Positions 1 to 8,581 of a stretch of DNA of 64,000 bases are shown one piece after another (position 1 is the first letter of the stretch; the number at the start of each line of letters is the position of its first letter). Source of the stretch: Vibrio gazogenes (GTDB lineage: Bacteria; Pseudomonadota; Gammaproteobacteria; Enterobacterales; Vibrionaceae); assembly GCF_002196515.1 (NCBI RefSeq), contig NZ_CP018836.1, forward strand, positions 1,239,573-1,303,572, in the 5' to 3' direction. Below the pieces are notes generated by a model, which did not search any database, had not been told where the DNA came from, and saw only the letters and a program-made list of their open reading frames with translations. Position numbers and translations under genes: made by a program.

Positions 1-5
1 CGATT

Positions 6-1010
6 ATGGCGTTTTCAGTATTAATATGTGATGACTCAGCATTAGCAAGAAAGCAAATTGCGAGATCATTACCAGACTTCCTGAATGCCGAAGTGCATTT
101 TGCGGTTCACGGCTTAGACGCGTTGGAGCAGCTCAAACAACAGTCGTTTCAGTTGATGTTTTTGGATTTGACTATGCCGGAACTGGATGGTTTCGGCACG
201 CTAGAAGCGATGCAGGAGACGGGGAACCAAACGCCGGTGATCGTGGTTTCCGGTGATATTCAGCCTAAAGCGCAAGAACGTGTTCTCGGGCTGGGAGCCA
301 AAGCTTTTATCCAGAAGCCGATTGCAGCGGATGTACTGAAAAAAGTGCTGAGTGAGCTGGTCGAACCGCCCACTCAACCGACGGTTGTCACTCCGGGAAA
401 GATCGAATATCCGATCCTGAAGCGCCGCGACATTTATATGGAAGTTGCCAACGTATCTATCGGGCGGGCTGCGGATGCTTTAGCTCGTTACTTTGATGTA
501 TTTGTCGAATTGCCACTGCCCAATGTCAATATCTTTGAAGTCAGTGAATTACACATGGCACTACGGGATCTGGTCGATAATGATCAGGTTTCAGGGGTCT
601 GTCAGGGATTCAGTGGGGAAGGGATTGCCGGTGAAGCATTGGTTCTTTTAAGTGATTCCAGTGTCTCTGAACTGAAGCGATTAATGAATATTCCGGCTGA
701 CAGTGATGATCTGGAAGAGCTAGAGCTCCTGATGGATGTGTCCAACATTTTGGTGGGTTCTTTCCTCAACGGTCTCGGTGAACAGGCTGAAATTCGTTTT
801 TTCCAAAGCTCCCCCGTATTACTCGGACAACACATTCCGATTGAATCCGTGATTCGTTCTACAGCGGGTTCATTCCAGAAAACGATGACCTTTGAGGTCA
901 GCTATAACATTGAAGGTACGGCCATTCGTTGCGATCTGCTCTTCATGTTTGTCGATGAGTCTCTACCGCTCCTGGATAACAAACTGGCCTACCTGATGGA
1001 GGATTTTTAG
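6..1010 (+). CDS. Response regulator with CheC-like output domain
   Basis: A 334-residue protein with an N-terminal receiver domain (about residues 4-120): acidic pair near DDS, phosphoacceptor Asp in FLDLTMPE, and the conserved Lys in FIQKP. The C-terminal half (about 140-334) resembles the CheC/CheX phosphatase fold, with a helix DVSNILVGSFLNGL where CheC has its Asn-containing active-site helix. The family's usual Glu is apparently Asp here. Inferred role: a phosphorylation-controlled or CheY-phosphate-removing chemotaxis or signalling component. It ends 2 bp before the PAS gene, so the two are probably co-transcribed. No histidine kinase is adjacent in the window; one could lie upstream of the left edge. 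Confidence 0.85.
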   Translation: MAFSVLICDDSALARKQIARSLPDFLNAEVHFAVHGLDALEQLKQQSFQLMFLDLTMPELDGFGTLEAMQETGNQTPVIVVSGDIQPKAQERVLGLGAKAFIQKPIAADVLKKVLSELVEPPTQPTVVTPGKIEYPILKRRDIYMEVANVSIGRAADALARYFDVFVELPLPNVNIFEVSELHMALRDLVDNDQVSGVCQGFSGEGIAGEALVLLSDSSVSELKRLMNIPADSDDLEELELLMDVSNILVGSFLNGLGEQAEIRFFQSSPVLLGQHIPIESVIRSTAGSFQKTMTFEVSYNIEGTAIRCDLLFMFVDESLPLLDNKLAYLMEDF

Positions 1011-1012
1011 TC

Positions 1013-1453
1013 ATGAGTCTGCCTGCTGAATTTGAACAGTTCCACTGGATGGTGGATATGGTTCAAAACGTTGATCTCGGACTGATCGTGATTGATAAAA
1101 ACTATGAAATTCAGGTCTGGAACGGTTTTATGACCCACCATAGTGGCAAACAACCCCACGAAGTGATTGGTCGTTCATTGTTCGAGGTTTTTCCTGAGAT
1201 TGCACCGGATTGGTTTAAATTAAAAACGAAACCTGTTTACCATCTTGGTTGTCGTAGTTTTATCACTTGGCAACAGCGGCCCTATTTATTTAAATGCCGT
1301 AATGTTCGTCCAGTGACGCAACAGTGCGATTTTATGTATCAGAATGTCACCCTGAACCCAATGAGAACACCGACTGGTGAGGTCAATTCGGTTTTTCTGT
1401 CGATTCAGGATGCAACCGCAGAGGCACTAATAGCCCAGCGATGTGAGTGTTAG
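1013..1453 (+). CDS. Small single-PAS-domain protein
   Basis: A 146-residue protein that is essentially one PAS domain: the start DLGLIVIDKNYEIQVWN and the later VIGRSLFEVFPEI are typical PAS signatures, and the C-terminal strand VNSVFLSIQDAT closes the fold. No kinase, GGDEF or HTH domain follows, so it is a stand-alone sensor module. It starts 2 bp after the response regulator/CheC gene and is likely its partner, perhaps sensing a ligand or redox state through protein contact. The ligand cannot be read from the sequence. Confidence 0.8.
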   Translation: MSLPAEFEQFHWMVDMVQNVDLGLIVIDKNYEIQVWNGFMTHHSGKQPHEVIGRSLFEVFPEIAPDWFKLKTKPVYHLGCRSFITWQQRPYLFKCRNVRPVTQQCDFMYQNVTLNPMRTPTGEVNSVFLSIQDATAEALIAQRCEC

Positions 1454-1485
1454 ATTCTCAATTCAAAAAATAAAAGAATTCTCCC

Positions 1486-2961
1486 ATGACAATGACGAAT
1501 GTATTTTATTCGACCCAACAGGTCCGTATTGGTGAATGCAAAGCTGCGAGTGCCAAAGGACTGGAAATGTACAGTCTGATGGAACGTGCCGGACAGGCGG
1601 TTTTCGCGATAGGGATGGCACAATATCCCAGTTCTGAGCACTGGCTCATCTGTTGTGGTGGCGGTAACAATGGTGGCGATGGCTATATTGTTGCGAGCTT
1701 GGCGAAATCAATCGGATTGTATGTGACAGTCTGGCAAGTCGGTGACCCTGAGACACTGACCGGCGATGCACGGATGGCCTACGAACATTGGCAAAACCAT
1801 GGGGGCAATGTCTCAGAACCTCAAGATCGTGTTCCGGATAGTGTCGATGTGGTGATTGATGCCTTACTGGGTACCGGGCTCAGTGGTCCGGTTCGGCCGG
1901 GCGTGCTCTCATTGATTGAAACACTCAACCAAAGTATGAAGCCTGTGATTGCCGTTGATATTCCTTCCGGCTTATGCGGGGATACCGGCAGTGTACTGGG
2001 CGGAGCGATTATTGCAGAACACACCGTCAGCTTCATTGGATTGAAACAGGGGTTAGTGACCGGGAAATCACGGGAGTATGTCGGCGAACTGCACTTTGCC
2101 GGGTTGGGGGTGGAAGATGCCTTCGATCAACAAAATCATCCGACGGTTACGGCGATCCACACCAAAATGCCGGGTCAGATGTTACCCAAACGGCTTGCCA
2201 CCTCACATAAGGGAACGCATGGCAAAGCATTGCTCATCGGTGGCAATGACGGTATGGGGGGAGCCATTATCTTGGCCGCGATGGCGGCAGCCAGATGCGG
2301 TGCGGGAATGACCGCAGTCTTATGTCATCCACATAATGTGACACCTTTATTGGTGAGCGCTCCGGAAGTGATGAGTGCTTGCTGGGACAAAGCGCATGCG
2401 ATTGAACGACGACTAAAATGGTGTGATGTACTGACTGTGGGGCCGGGGCTGGGACGAGATGAGACCTCTTTTGCTATCTATCAAGCGGTCCAGAATCTTG
2501 AAAAACCAAAAGTAGTTGATGCCGATGGCCTGTATTTTTTGATGCAGCAACCGAATCAAGACCCGTTGCGGGTGATCACGCCCCATCCGGCTGAAGCTGC
2601 ACAATTGTTGCAAGTCTCAGTTGAAGAAATTGAAGCGGACCGATATGCCAGTGTGCAGGCACTGCATCATCAGTATGGTGGTGTGGTTGTTCTGAAAGGT
2701 GCGGGAACCTTGGTGTATGACGGCAAGCAGATCTCAGTCTGTATGGCTGGAAATCCCGGTATGGCGAGCGCGGGGATGGGCGATGTTCTGGCGGGTGTAA
2801 TCACGTCACTGATCGCGCAGGGGTTACCTTTGGTCGAAGCGACTCAACTGGGGGTTCTTATTCACAGTATGGCTGCGGATCAAAACTCAGAATCGTATGG
2901 TGAACGGGGGCTGCTTGCCAGCGATTTACTTCCTCATTTACGTCAGTTAGTGAACCACTGA
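1486..2961 (+). CDS. nnr: Bifunctional NAD(P)H-hydrate repair enzyme
   Basis: A 491-residue fusion of NAD(P)H-hydrate epimerase (YjeF_N, about 1-215, with CCGGGNNGGDGY) and ADP-dependent NAD(P)H-hydrate dehydratase (YjeF_C, about 230-488, with NPGMASAGMGDVLAG). It repairs hydrated NADH/NADPH formed by damage or by GAPDH side reaction, in the cytosol. Length matches the fused bacterial form. In many gammaproteobacteria this gene sits in the queG-nnr-tsaE-amiB-mutL cluster; here it stands alone after the PAS gene. Two Met codons (residues 1 and 3) are possible starts and the ribosome site is weak. An imperfect hairpin at 3002-3022 may end the transcript. Confidence 0.93.
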   Translation: MTMTNVFYSTQQVRIGECKAASAKGLEMYSLMERAGQAVFAIGMAQYPSSEHWLICCGGGNNGGDGYIVASLAKSIGLYVTVWQVGDPETLTGDARMAYEHWQNHGGNVSEPQDRVPDSVDVVIDALLGTGLSGPVRPGVLSLIETLNQSMKPVIAVDIPSGLCGDTGSVLGGAIIAEHTVSFIGLKQGLVTGKSREYVGELHFAGLGVEDAFDQQNHPTVTAIHTKMPGQMLPKRLATSHKGTHGKALLIGGNDGMGGAIILAAMAAARCGAGMTAVLCHPHNVTPLLVSAPEVMSACWDKAHAIERRLKWCDVLTVGPGLGRDETSFAIYQAVQNLEKPKVVDADGLYFLMQQPNQDPLRVITPHPAEAAQLLQVSVEEIEADRYASVQALHHQYGGVVVLKGAGTLVYDGKQISVCMAGNPGMASAGMGDVLAGVITSLIAQGLPLVEATQLGVLIHSMAADQNSESYGERGLLASDLLPHLRQLVNH

Positions 2962-3052
2962 ATCATCGATTGATCCACAATATCCGTCTCATCAAATCAA
3001 ACGACCGTTATCATCTAATGGTCATTCTCTCACCTATGGTGATTGATCGTTG

Positions 3053-3622
3053 TCAGAAACGGTAGTGGGTTCCCAGCAGGAATACCGGGCTTGTGATCGC
3101 GTCTTTTTCTTGCTCCTGATAAGAAATCTCAAAATTCAGCTCTAAGCCTGATGCGATCCCCGATGGGATGGTTGCCCCGAGAGTCAAATAAGGCGAAATA
3201 TTTTTTGCTTCGATGTCAGGCAGTGATGTTTTCATTGCCGGATCACTTCCTGCCCTTGTTAAACTCAGCCCGCCTTTTGCGTATATCCAAGCAACATCGA
3301 ATACAGTGTGTTGGATGACAGCGCCACCAAAAATTTCCTGATAATACAAAGTTGGTTGATGAGGGAATTGTGACGACAGTGAGACCATTGGGTCCGGATG
3401 ACCCGAATTTTGGGCATAACCTAGATCAAAACCAATGGTTGATGTCAGATTATAGTTATAGCCGTACTGTGTGACCCAAGCGTCTTCTGAACCTGTGTGT
3501 TTGGATTTCGTGATGCCGGCGCTTTGATAAAAATAGTTCGCATCCGGTCCGGCAATCGCTTGAACAGGTATCGTACTAAGTAGAAGCAACACTGCAATGG
3601 TCAGAGAAATGGTCGATTCCAT
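3053..3622 (-). CDS. Outer-membrane beta-barrel protein, OmpA/OmpW-like size
   Basis: A 189-residue secreted protein. I chose the second Met (3622) because GGAG lies 6 bases before it and a signal peptide follows at once (hydrophobic LTIAVLLLLSTIPVQA, cleavage near AIA). The mature part alternates polar and hydrophobic residues (for example IGFDLGYAQ and LELNFEISYQE) and ends in Phe (GTHYRF), the usual C-terminal signal for BAM-assembled eight-stranded barrels. No specific porin or PagL catalytic motif is clear. Role unknown; it could be a small adhesin-like or lipid-handling barrel. It converges on nnr. Confidence 0.7.
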   Translation of the reverse strand: MESTISLTIAVLLLLSTIPVQAIAGPDANYFYQSAGITKSKHTGSEDAWVTQYGYNYNLTSTIGFDLGYAQNSGHPDPMVSLSSQFPHQPTLYYQEIFGGAVIQHTVFDVAWIYAKGGLSLTRAGSDPAMKTSLPDIEAKNISPYLTLGATIPSGIASGLELNFEISYQEQEKDAITSPVFLLGTHYRF

Positions 3623-4000
3623 CCTGCACTCCATGCGATCTCTGAGGTGATTTTATTGGTATTTATTTTTGTGAGGCGGTTATGAGAAAGTTAAAGAGGG
3701 AGAAAACCTGCCAGCGTTTCCTTACTGTAGCAAATTTGGATGTCAGATGCTGTATTGATGACGCGGTTTTGTAGATTTTTTACGCAGAGTGCACAAAAGT
3801 AAATGTGAATGATGTAATGGTTTGATAGTACTAACTATCGCCCATGGGGAATCGAGTTGAATTGAGAATAAATAGTTGATTATAGAGATAAAACAAACAT
3901 TCCGTTTGCCGTTTTTCAGGTATGCAATCTCTCGGATGGTAGCATAAAAAAAAGCACAATATCAGTCTTGCAGGAAATAAAGTGATGCCTATAATGTTGA
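3623..4000. other. Intergenic region upstream of the guaC leader
   Basis: No convincing gene. AT-rich, likely containing promoters for the divergent barrel gene and guaC. I see no recognised riboswitch consensus. Confidence 0.4.
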
Positions 4001-4034
4001 AAACCGGAGCGTCTGCCAACGCTCCGGTTTTTTT
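4001..4034 (+). terminator. Strong intrinsic terminator in the guaC leader
   Basis: A perfect 12-bp stem (AAACCGGAGCGT / ACGCTCCGGTTT, 4001-4012 with 4019-4030), loop CTGCCA, followed by a T run. It lies about 95 bp before the guaC start on the same strand with no gene just upstream, so it looks like an attenuator, or the end of a short leader RNA. Confidence 0.75.
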
Positions 4035-4054
4035 GTGTCCGATAATCAAAGAGA

Positions 4055-4074
4055 CTGGCGTCTGCCAACGTCAG
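4055..4074 (+). promoter_or_regulatory. Second hairpin with the same loop, guaC leader
   Basis: CTGGCGT (4055-4061) pairs with ACGTCAG (4068-4074) with one G-U, across the loop CTGCCA. The 13-base string GCGTCTGCCAACG occurs in both this hairpin and the terminator just upstream, so the two may be alternative or paired elements. Confidence 0.5.
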
Positions 4075-4128
4075 AATCATCGCACTGCGACATTGAGGCA
4101 CAAGGTGAATCAATTAAGGAAAAGATAA

Positions 4129-5175
4129 ATGCGTATCGAACAAGAATTAAAATTGGGCTTTAAGGATGTACTGTTTCGGCCGAAACGCTCTACCCTGAAA
4201 AGTCGTTCCCAAGTTAATTTAACCCGCGATTTTACCTTCAAGCATAGTGGGCGTCAATGGTCTGGTGTCCCCGTCATTGCTGCCAATATGGACTCCGTTG
4301 GTAGTTTCGGCATGGCTCAGGCCTTGGCGAAATATGATGTAATCACTGCGATCCATAAGCACTATTCGCTACAAGAGTGGCAAGCGTTTGTGCAGACAGC
4401 CGATGCTGAAACCCTCAAGTATGTCATGGTTTCCACTGGTACGTCCGATGCCGATTTTACCAAAATGCAAGCCACGCTCGCTTTGAGTGAAGACTTGATG
4501 TTTGTGTGCATCGATATTGCCAACGGCTATTCGGAGCATTTGGTGGAGTTTGTGGAAAGAGTCCGCCGTGCCTTACCTGATAAGGTGATCGTCGCCGGGA
4601 ATGTGGTGACCGGTGATATGACCGAAGAACTGATTCTTGCCGGTGCAGACATCGTGAAAGTTGGGATTGGCCCGGGTTCGGTCTGTACCACCCGAGTTAA
4701 AACCGGTGTCGGCTACCCGCAATTGTCAGCGATTATTGAATGTGCTGATGCTGCTCACGGCTTAGGCGGGCAAATCATCGGCGACGGTGGCTGTACCTGT
4801 CCCGGAGACGTCTCCAAAGCGTTCGGTGGCGGTGCAGATTTCGTCATGCTCGGCGGGATGTTGGCCGGACATCACGAATCCGGTGGCGACATTGTCGTGA
4901 AAGACGGTGAAAGTTATGTGAAGTTTTACGGCATGTCGTCCAAGAGCGCGATGGACAAATATGCCGGTGGCGTCGCGCAGTACCGAGCCGCTGAAGGCAA
5001 AACCGTGTTACTCCCTTATCGAGGTAGTGTCGAAGACACCATTCAGGATATTCTCGGTGGCGTTCGGTCAACCTGTACCTACGTCGGAGCCGCCAACCTG
5101 AAAGAACTCACCAAGCGCACAACGTTTATTCGGGTTCAGGAACAAGAGAATAATATGTTTGGCAAGGAGTCGTGA
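4129..5175 (+). CDS. guaC: GMP reductase
   Basis: A 348-residue IMPDH/GMPR-family TIM barrel that converts GMP to IMP with NADPH, returning guanine nucleotides to the adenine branch. The catalytic loop GIGPGSVCTTR with its Cys near residue 186, the phosphate-binding GDGGCTCPGD and GGMLAGH, and an N-terminus without CBS domains distinguish it from GuaB. Length agrees with the E. coli enzyme. AAGGAAAAG precedes the ATG. It is transcribed alone and ended by a strong terminator. The leader contains two related hairpins, one of them a terminator, which suggests attenuation control. Confidence 0.97.
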   Translation: MRIEQELKLGFKDVLFRPKRSTLKSRSQVNLTRDFTFKHSGRQWSGVPVIAANMDSVGSFGMAQALAKYDVITAIHKHYSLQEWQAFVQTADAETLKYVMVSTGTSDADFTKMQATLALSEDLMFVCIDIANGYSEHLVEFVERVRRALPDKVIVAGNVVTGDMTEELILAGADIVKVGIGPGSVCTTRVKTGVGYPQLSAIIECADAAHGLGGQIIGDGGCTCPGDVSKAFGGGADFVMLGGMLAGHHESGGDIVVKDGESYVKFYGMSSKSAMDKYAGGVAQYRAAEGKTVLLPYRGSVEDTIQDILGGVRSTCTYVGAANLKELTKRTTFIRVQEQENNMFGKES

Positions 5176-5260
5176 GCGGGAGCTGTTCATTGAGAATATC
5201 AATATAACGCTGTGTTGGCGGAGCCTCAATACGCAGCACACTTGACGATTTGTTAACCTG

Positions 5261-5298
5261 AAGGCCGATATCAGTTGATATGACTGAATCGGCCTTTT
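5261..5298 (+). terminator. Terminator of guaC
   Basis: AAGGCCGAT (5261-5269) pairs with ATCGGCCTT (5288-5296); the stem extends inward by TCAGT/ACTGA after one mismatch. A short T run follows. It marks the right boundary of the guaC unit and the start of the accessory patch. Confidence 0.8.
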
Positions 5299-5430
5299 GA
5301 GTTTCAGGCACCTTCATTTTTAGTCCACTGCCTAGCTAACTGATTTGAAAGCTCATTTAAATCTCAAAAATCAACCGATTGAATATTAACAATGGTGGTA
5401 TTGCTGTAAAGTATTTTCCATTGAGTAAAA

Positions 5431-5649
5431 ATGATTACGGAAGATGGCATGGCAATCTTGCTTAGTTGGTTGGGTAGAACTGATCTCGACCAAATGAAAG
5501 TAGACAAACCTGCTTCGATTGCGACGATCGCATTGAAAGGTCCAGTATTGGATGAGGTCGTTATTCTCGCCAGTACATGGGACGATGAATGGAACGATTA
5601 TCAAGAATGGCTCAAGAAAAAGCTTGCTTTGGCCAACTATAAATTTTAG
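5431..5649 (+). CDS. Short Rossmann/CARF-like N-terminal protein (possible remnant)
   Basis: A 72-residue frame beginning MITEDGMAILLSWLGRTDLD; the second Met may be the real start. The pattern ILLSWLGRTDLD ... DEVVILASTW resembles the first beta-alpha-beta unit of CARF-type domains found at the N-terminus of RtcR-like sigma-54 activators and some CRISPR or RNA-repair regulators. That resemblance is from memory of the family and only one repeat is present, so this is either a truncated gene or a stand-alone domain. A terminator begins at its stop codon, so the 3' end is tidy. Neighbours suggest a decayed accessory system. Confidence 0.45.
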   Translation: MITEDGMAILLSWLGRTDLDQMKVDKPASIATIALKGPVLDEVVILASTWDDEWNDYQEWLKKKLALANYKF

Positions 5650-5676
5650 AGGTATCTTCAGATGCCTCTTTTTCAA
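5648..5676 (+). terminator. Terminator after the short CARF-like gene
   Basis: GAGGTATC and GATGCCTC pair (one G-U) across TTCA, followed by a five-T run. It separates the 72-residue gene from the next gene, whose ATG lies about 15-20 bp downstream. Confidence 0.6.
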
Positions 5677-5689
5677 AGATTAGGTTTGC

Positions 5690-6358
5690 ATGCAACTTCA
5701 ACTCAGCGCCAGCAATGCGCTCAACAAATGGCTCAAAGCAGATTTGCCGCGTTTACCAACGGAGCAAGGCAAACAAGCCGGAGTCAATAAGCTAAGTTCG
5801 AATGCTACGACTATGAGCTGGCAGGTGCATCTGATTGAAAACCATTACCGTTCGGTAGAGAAAACCTTAATCGTTTGTGAAGCCAATAGCCGCTTTACCT
5901 ATTTTATTCCGCTCAATCGAATGATTTTCACGCCCGATGAACTTACTGAACGGTTAAAAATAGAGTGGCAATTTGCCTTTGATGAGGCCTTGGAAGAGAG
6001 CCGTCTAATTGGCCATTATGAAATTGCATCGCTGCTGTCAAAGCTCAATGATATTGAGTTCATACCGCAGTGGATTAAAAACACCGACCTGAGTATTAAC
6101 GGCCATATTGCTGACGCAGCACAGTGGGTGACGCAAACCTTAGACGATAGAAATCTCGATCGCTTAAGCCAACCACTAGCGTTTGAGATTTCTAGTTATA
6201 TTAATTGTCAAACCAAAAGCATTAAGGTGAACAACAAGAAGCAGCGCTTTATCCCAATCGAGCGACTGTTCGCTTATGTTCAAGATATCACGTCACCAAA
6301 CTCGACAAGCAATGATCAAAGTGACGACATGAGTAATGTCATTCCGTTTAGACGCTAA
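5690..6358 (+). CDS. Uncharacterised 222-residue protein
   Basis: Not recognised with confidence. It is soluble, with no signal peptide or membrane segment. The central part VEKTLIVCEANSRFTYFIPL is hydrophobic and strand-like and is followed by a helical Glu-rich segment (EWQFAFDEALEESRLIGHYE). The tail NSTSNDQSDDMSNVIPFRR is disordered and ends in the VIPFRR type of C-terminus seen in many small bacterial proteins. It follows a terminator and precedes the MBL gene by about 190 bp of AT-rich DNA that contains a tandem ATTAAATTCA-type repeat near 6452-6478. Probably part of the same accessory patch. Confidence 0.6.
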   Translation: MQLQLSASNALNKWLKADLPRLPTEQGKQAGVNKLSSNATTMSWQVHLIENHYRSVEKTLIVCEANSRFTYFIPLNRMIFTPDELTERLKIEWQFAFDEALEESRLIGHYEIASLLSKLNDIEFIPQWIKNTDLSINGHIADAAQWVTQTLDDRNLDRLSQPLAFEISSYINCQTKSIKVNNKKQRFIPIERLFAYVQDITSPNSTSNDQSDDMSNVIPFRR

Positions 6359-6546
6359 TCGCACTGTTAAGAAAATTACTCAAATCACACCGACCATGTA
6401 AATATTTTTACCATGAGTAATGATTATTACGGCTATTTTTATGGTAGATGCAATTAAATTCAATTAAATTCAATTAAAACAAAAATTTAAATATTGGCAT
6501 GTTAGTTGAAAAGTCATTCATAACTTTCATTAAAAAGGAAAATATT

Positions 6547-7638
6547 ATGGGTTATGAAATTGATTTTTTAGGTGTGGGTGAAGAATCTAAGAGTGGCGAT
6601 GCGATTGCTTTGCGTTATGGCAATCTGTACGGCACTCGCGAAGAGCAAACCGTTGTTGTGATTGATGGTGGGTTCAAAGATACAGGCGCAAGTCTCGTTG
6701 AACATATCAAAAATCATTACGGTACATCCGTAGTTGATTTGGTTATCAACACTCACCCGGATCTAGACCATATAAACGGTCTGGAAACAGTACTCAATGA
6801 ACTGGATGTCAAAGAACTCTGGATTCATAAACCGTGGGAACACAACCAAGGTTTGGCAAATAAGTTTAAAGATGGACGAGTCACGGACAACAGTATTGGT
6901 GAGCGCCTCAAGGAGAACTTAGAAAAAGCTTGGTCGTTAGTTAAATTGGCTGAAGCAAAAGGTATCAGAGTTCAAGAGCCGTTTACCGGTTTGGCGGACG
7001 CTGGCGGTGGTATTAAAATTCTTGGACCTTCTGTTGAGTTTTATGAGTCGCTGATTCCGGAGTTTGAAGGCATGCCAGAAAAAGCCTCTCTATCAAATAT
7101 GCTGGAAAGTGCATTAAATAAAGCAGCTTCTGCACTTCGTCGTTTCTTGGTCTCCTGGGGAGAAGATAAAATTGATGATAGTGGAGAAACCTCTCCTAGA
7201 AACAATTCGAGTGTCATTACCCAACTATTGGTGGATGAACGGTGCTCACTGTTCACGGGAGATGCTGGTATTAAGGCCCTTGAATACGCAGCCGACCAAT
7301 TAGAACAAAGTGGTCAAACTGCAGACCTACGATTTATACAAATTCCACACCATGGCAGCAAACGTAATATTGGTAAAACGGTGCTTAATCGTTTAGTCGG
7401 GGAACCTGTTGCAGAAGGAGAGTCTCGCGGCATTACAGCGATAGCTTCCACCGCGAAAGGCGCAGAGCCAAAACATCCAAGAAAAGCGGTGATGAATGCC
7501 TTTACTCACCGAGGTGTGAAAGTTCTCGCCACCAGATGGACAGGAATCTGTCATCATCATGATGCTCCAAATCGATCTGGGTGGAACAGCCTTAATCCGG
7601 AGCCATATCACTACGACTATGAAGATGAGGTGGCGTAA
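6547..7638 (+). CDS. ComEC-type metallo-beta-lactamase-fold hydrolase
   Basis: A 363-residue protein starting at ATGGGTTATG, chosen because AAAGGA sits 7 bases upstream; a frame extends to 6499. MBL motifs are visible: NTHPDLDHINGL (the HxDxDH form used by ComEC-like nucleases), LFTGD, and IPHHGSKRN. It is therefore probably a metal-dependent nuclease or phosphodiesterase rather than a beta-lactamase. The next gene, a four-helix membrane protein, starts 1 bp after its stop, so a two-component effector/membrane pair is likely. Such MBL/membrane pairs occur in defence or stress islands; the actual substrate is unknown. Confidence 0.8.
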   Translation: MGYEIDFLGVGEESKSGDAIALRYGNLYGTREEQTVVVIDGGFKDTGASLVEHIKNHYGTSVVDLVINTHPDLDHINGLETVLNELDVKELWIHKPWEHNQGLANKFKDGRVTDNSIGERLKENLEKAWSLVKLAEAKGIRVQEPFTGLADAGGGIKILGPSVEFYESLIPEFEGMPEKASLSNMLESALNKAASALRRFLVSWGEDKIDDSGETSPRNNSSVITQLLVDERCSLFTGDAGIKALEYAADQLEQSGQTADLRFIQIPHHGSKRNIGKTVLNRLVGEPVAEGESRGITAIASTAKGAEPKHPRKAVMNAFTHRGVKVLATRWTGICHHHDAPNRSGWNSLNPEPYHYDYEDEVA

Positions 7639-7639
7639 G

Positions 7640-8281
7640 ATGGCTGGTTTATCTCTAAAAGCGAAAAATATCGCCCCTCTTTCTGTGCTGATCATTATTC
7701 AACTTATTGCGGTTACTATGGTTAACCGTCATACTTTCGATGCCAGTTTGTTGGATATTCTAAAGGATACTGGGGGAGCGATGTTGGCAACTAGTGTATT
7801 AGCAGGGTGGCTTAGCCACCTTATCCCTGCCGACTTAAAAAATGCACTGGTGTTTCTTCGCTGGCGAAATGTGTTACCAGGTCATCGATTTATTCAGCTT
7901 GCCGAAAAAGATACGCGTATTGATATCGATTTGTTTAAGACGAGAGTGGCTGATTATGAGTCGCTTAAATCCGACAACAAAAACCAAAATAGTTACTGGT
8001 ATCGGGAATTTTATCGACCGGTAACAAATCAGGATGAAGTCGCGTCAACGCATAAATCGTATTTACTTTACCGGGATGCAGCAGCGGTTTCTTTGATTAG
8101 CGCGATTATCTTGGTGTTGGCGAAATTGTTGATAGACATACAGATGGCACAAATTGGTTTTGATTCCGTTTGGGTATTTGCTATTGCCATTATCGGTTTT
8201 ATCGTTGCGGCGAGAAATGCAGGGCAGAGAATGGTTACCACAGCAATTGCGGTGAATTTAACTACGACAGTTACAGAGTAA
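7640..8281 (+). CDS. Four-helix membrane protein paired with MBL hydrolase
   Basis: A 213-residue protein starting MAGLSLKAKN at the ATG 1 bp after the MBL stop, with GAGGTGG as ribosome site. Predicted membrane segments: PLSVLIIIQLIAVTMV (about 14-29), MLATSVLAGWLSHLI (about 50-65), then, after a soluble loop of about 100 residues, SLISAIILVLAKLLI and VWVFAIAIIGFIVA near the C-terminus. The loop contains NSYWYREFYRPV. No enzymatic motif was recognised. It is probably the membrane partner or effector of the upstream MBL protein. Confidence 0.7.
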   Translation: MAGLSLKAKNIAPLSVLIIIQLIAVTMVNRHTFDASLLDILKDTGGAMLATSVLAGWLSHLIPADLKNALVFLRWRNVLPGHRFIQLAEKDTRIDIDLFKTRVADYESLKSDNKNQNSYWYREFYRPVTNQDEVASTHKSYLLYRDAAAVSLISAIILVLAKLLIDIQMAQIGFDSVWVFAIAIIGFIVAARNAGQRMVTTAIAVNLTTTVTE

Positions 8282-8323
8282 ATTTCGTATATTAGTGATT
8301 ATTAATTAGAAGAAAATAGAACA

Positions 8324-8500
8324 ATGTCAGATCTTAAAAAATTTCAGGTTTAGAGTGTACGACCATTACCAATTATTGTTATGGCTGATACCAGCGGCAG
8401 TATGTCAGTTGACGGAAATTGTAGCAACACGAGTTATTGAGTTAGTCGACAGTGCCATATATGTAGCAAAATGTGCAAAAAAGCATATGGAAATTTTGTG
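8324..8500 (+). pseudogene. Broken TerY-like vWA-domain gene
   Basis: From the ATG at 8324 the frame reads MSDLKKFQV, stop, then RPLPIIVMADTSGSMSVDG, stop. RPLPI followed by a MIDAS motif DTSGS is the N-terminus of TerY-type vWA proteins from tellurite-resistance-like clusters. A second frame continues with RVIELVDSAIYVAKCAKKHM and stops near 8500. So a vWA gene has been cut down by a nonsense codon and at least one deletion or frame change. No more of it was found before the next gene. Confidence 0.6.
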
Positions 8501-8581
8501 ATATTCCTCAGTTGTAACGATGATAGATTTAAATATATGGTTCTGATTTTTATAATTATTTAAGCTAGGTGAGGTGTAACG

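Noticed and set aside
3831..4113. Minus-strand frames in the guaC leader as genes
   Set aside because: They run through the terminator hairpin, lack ribosome sites and resemble no family.
5126..5317. Minus-strand frame over the guaC end
   Set aside because: Overlaps the guaC 3' end and its terminator; no support.
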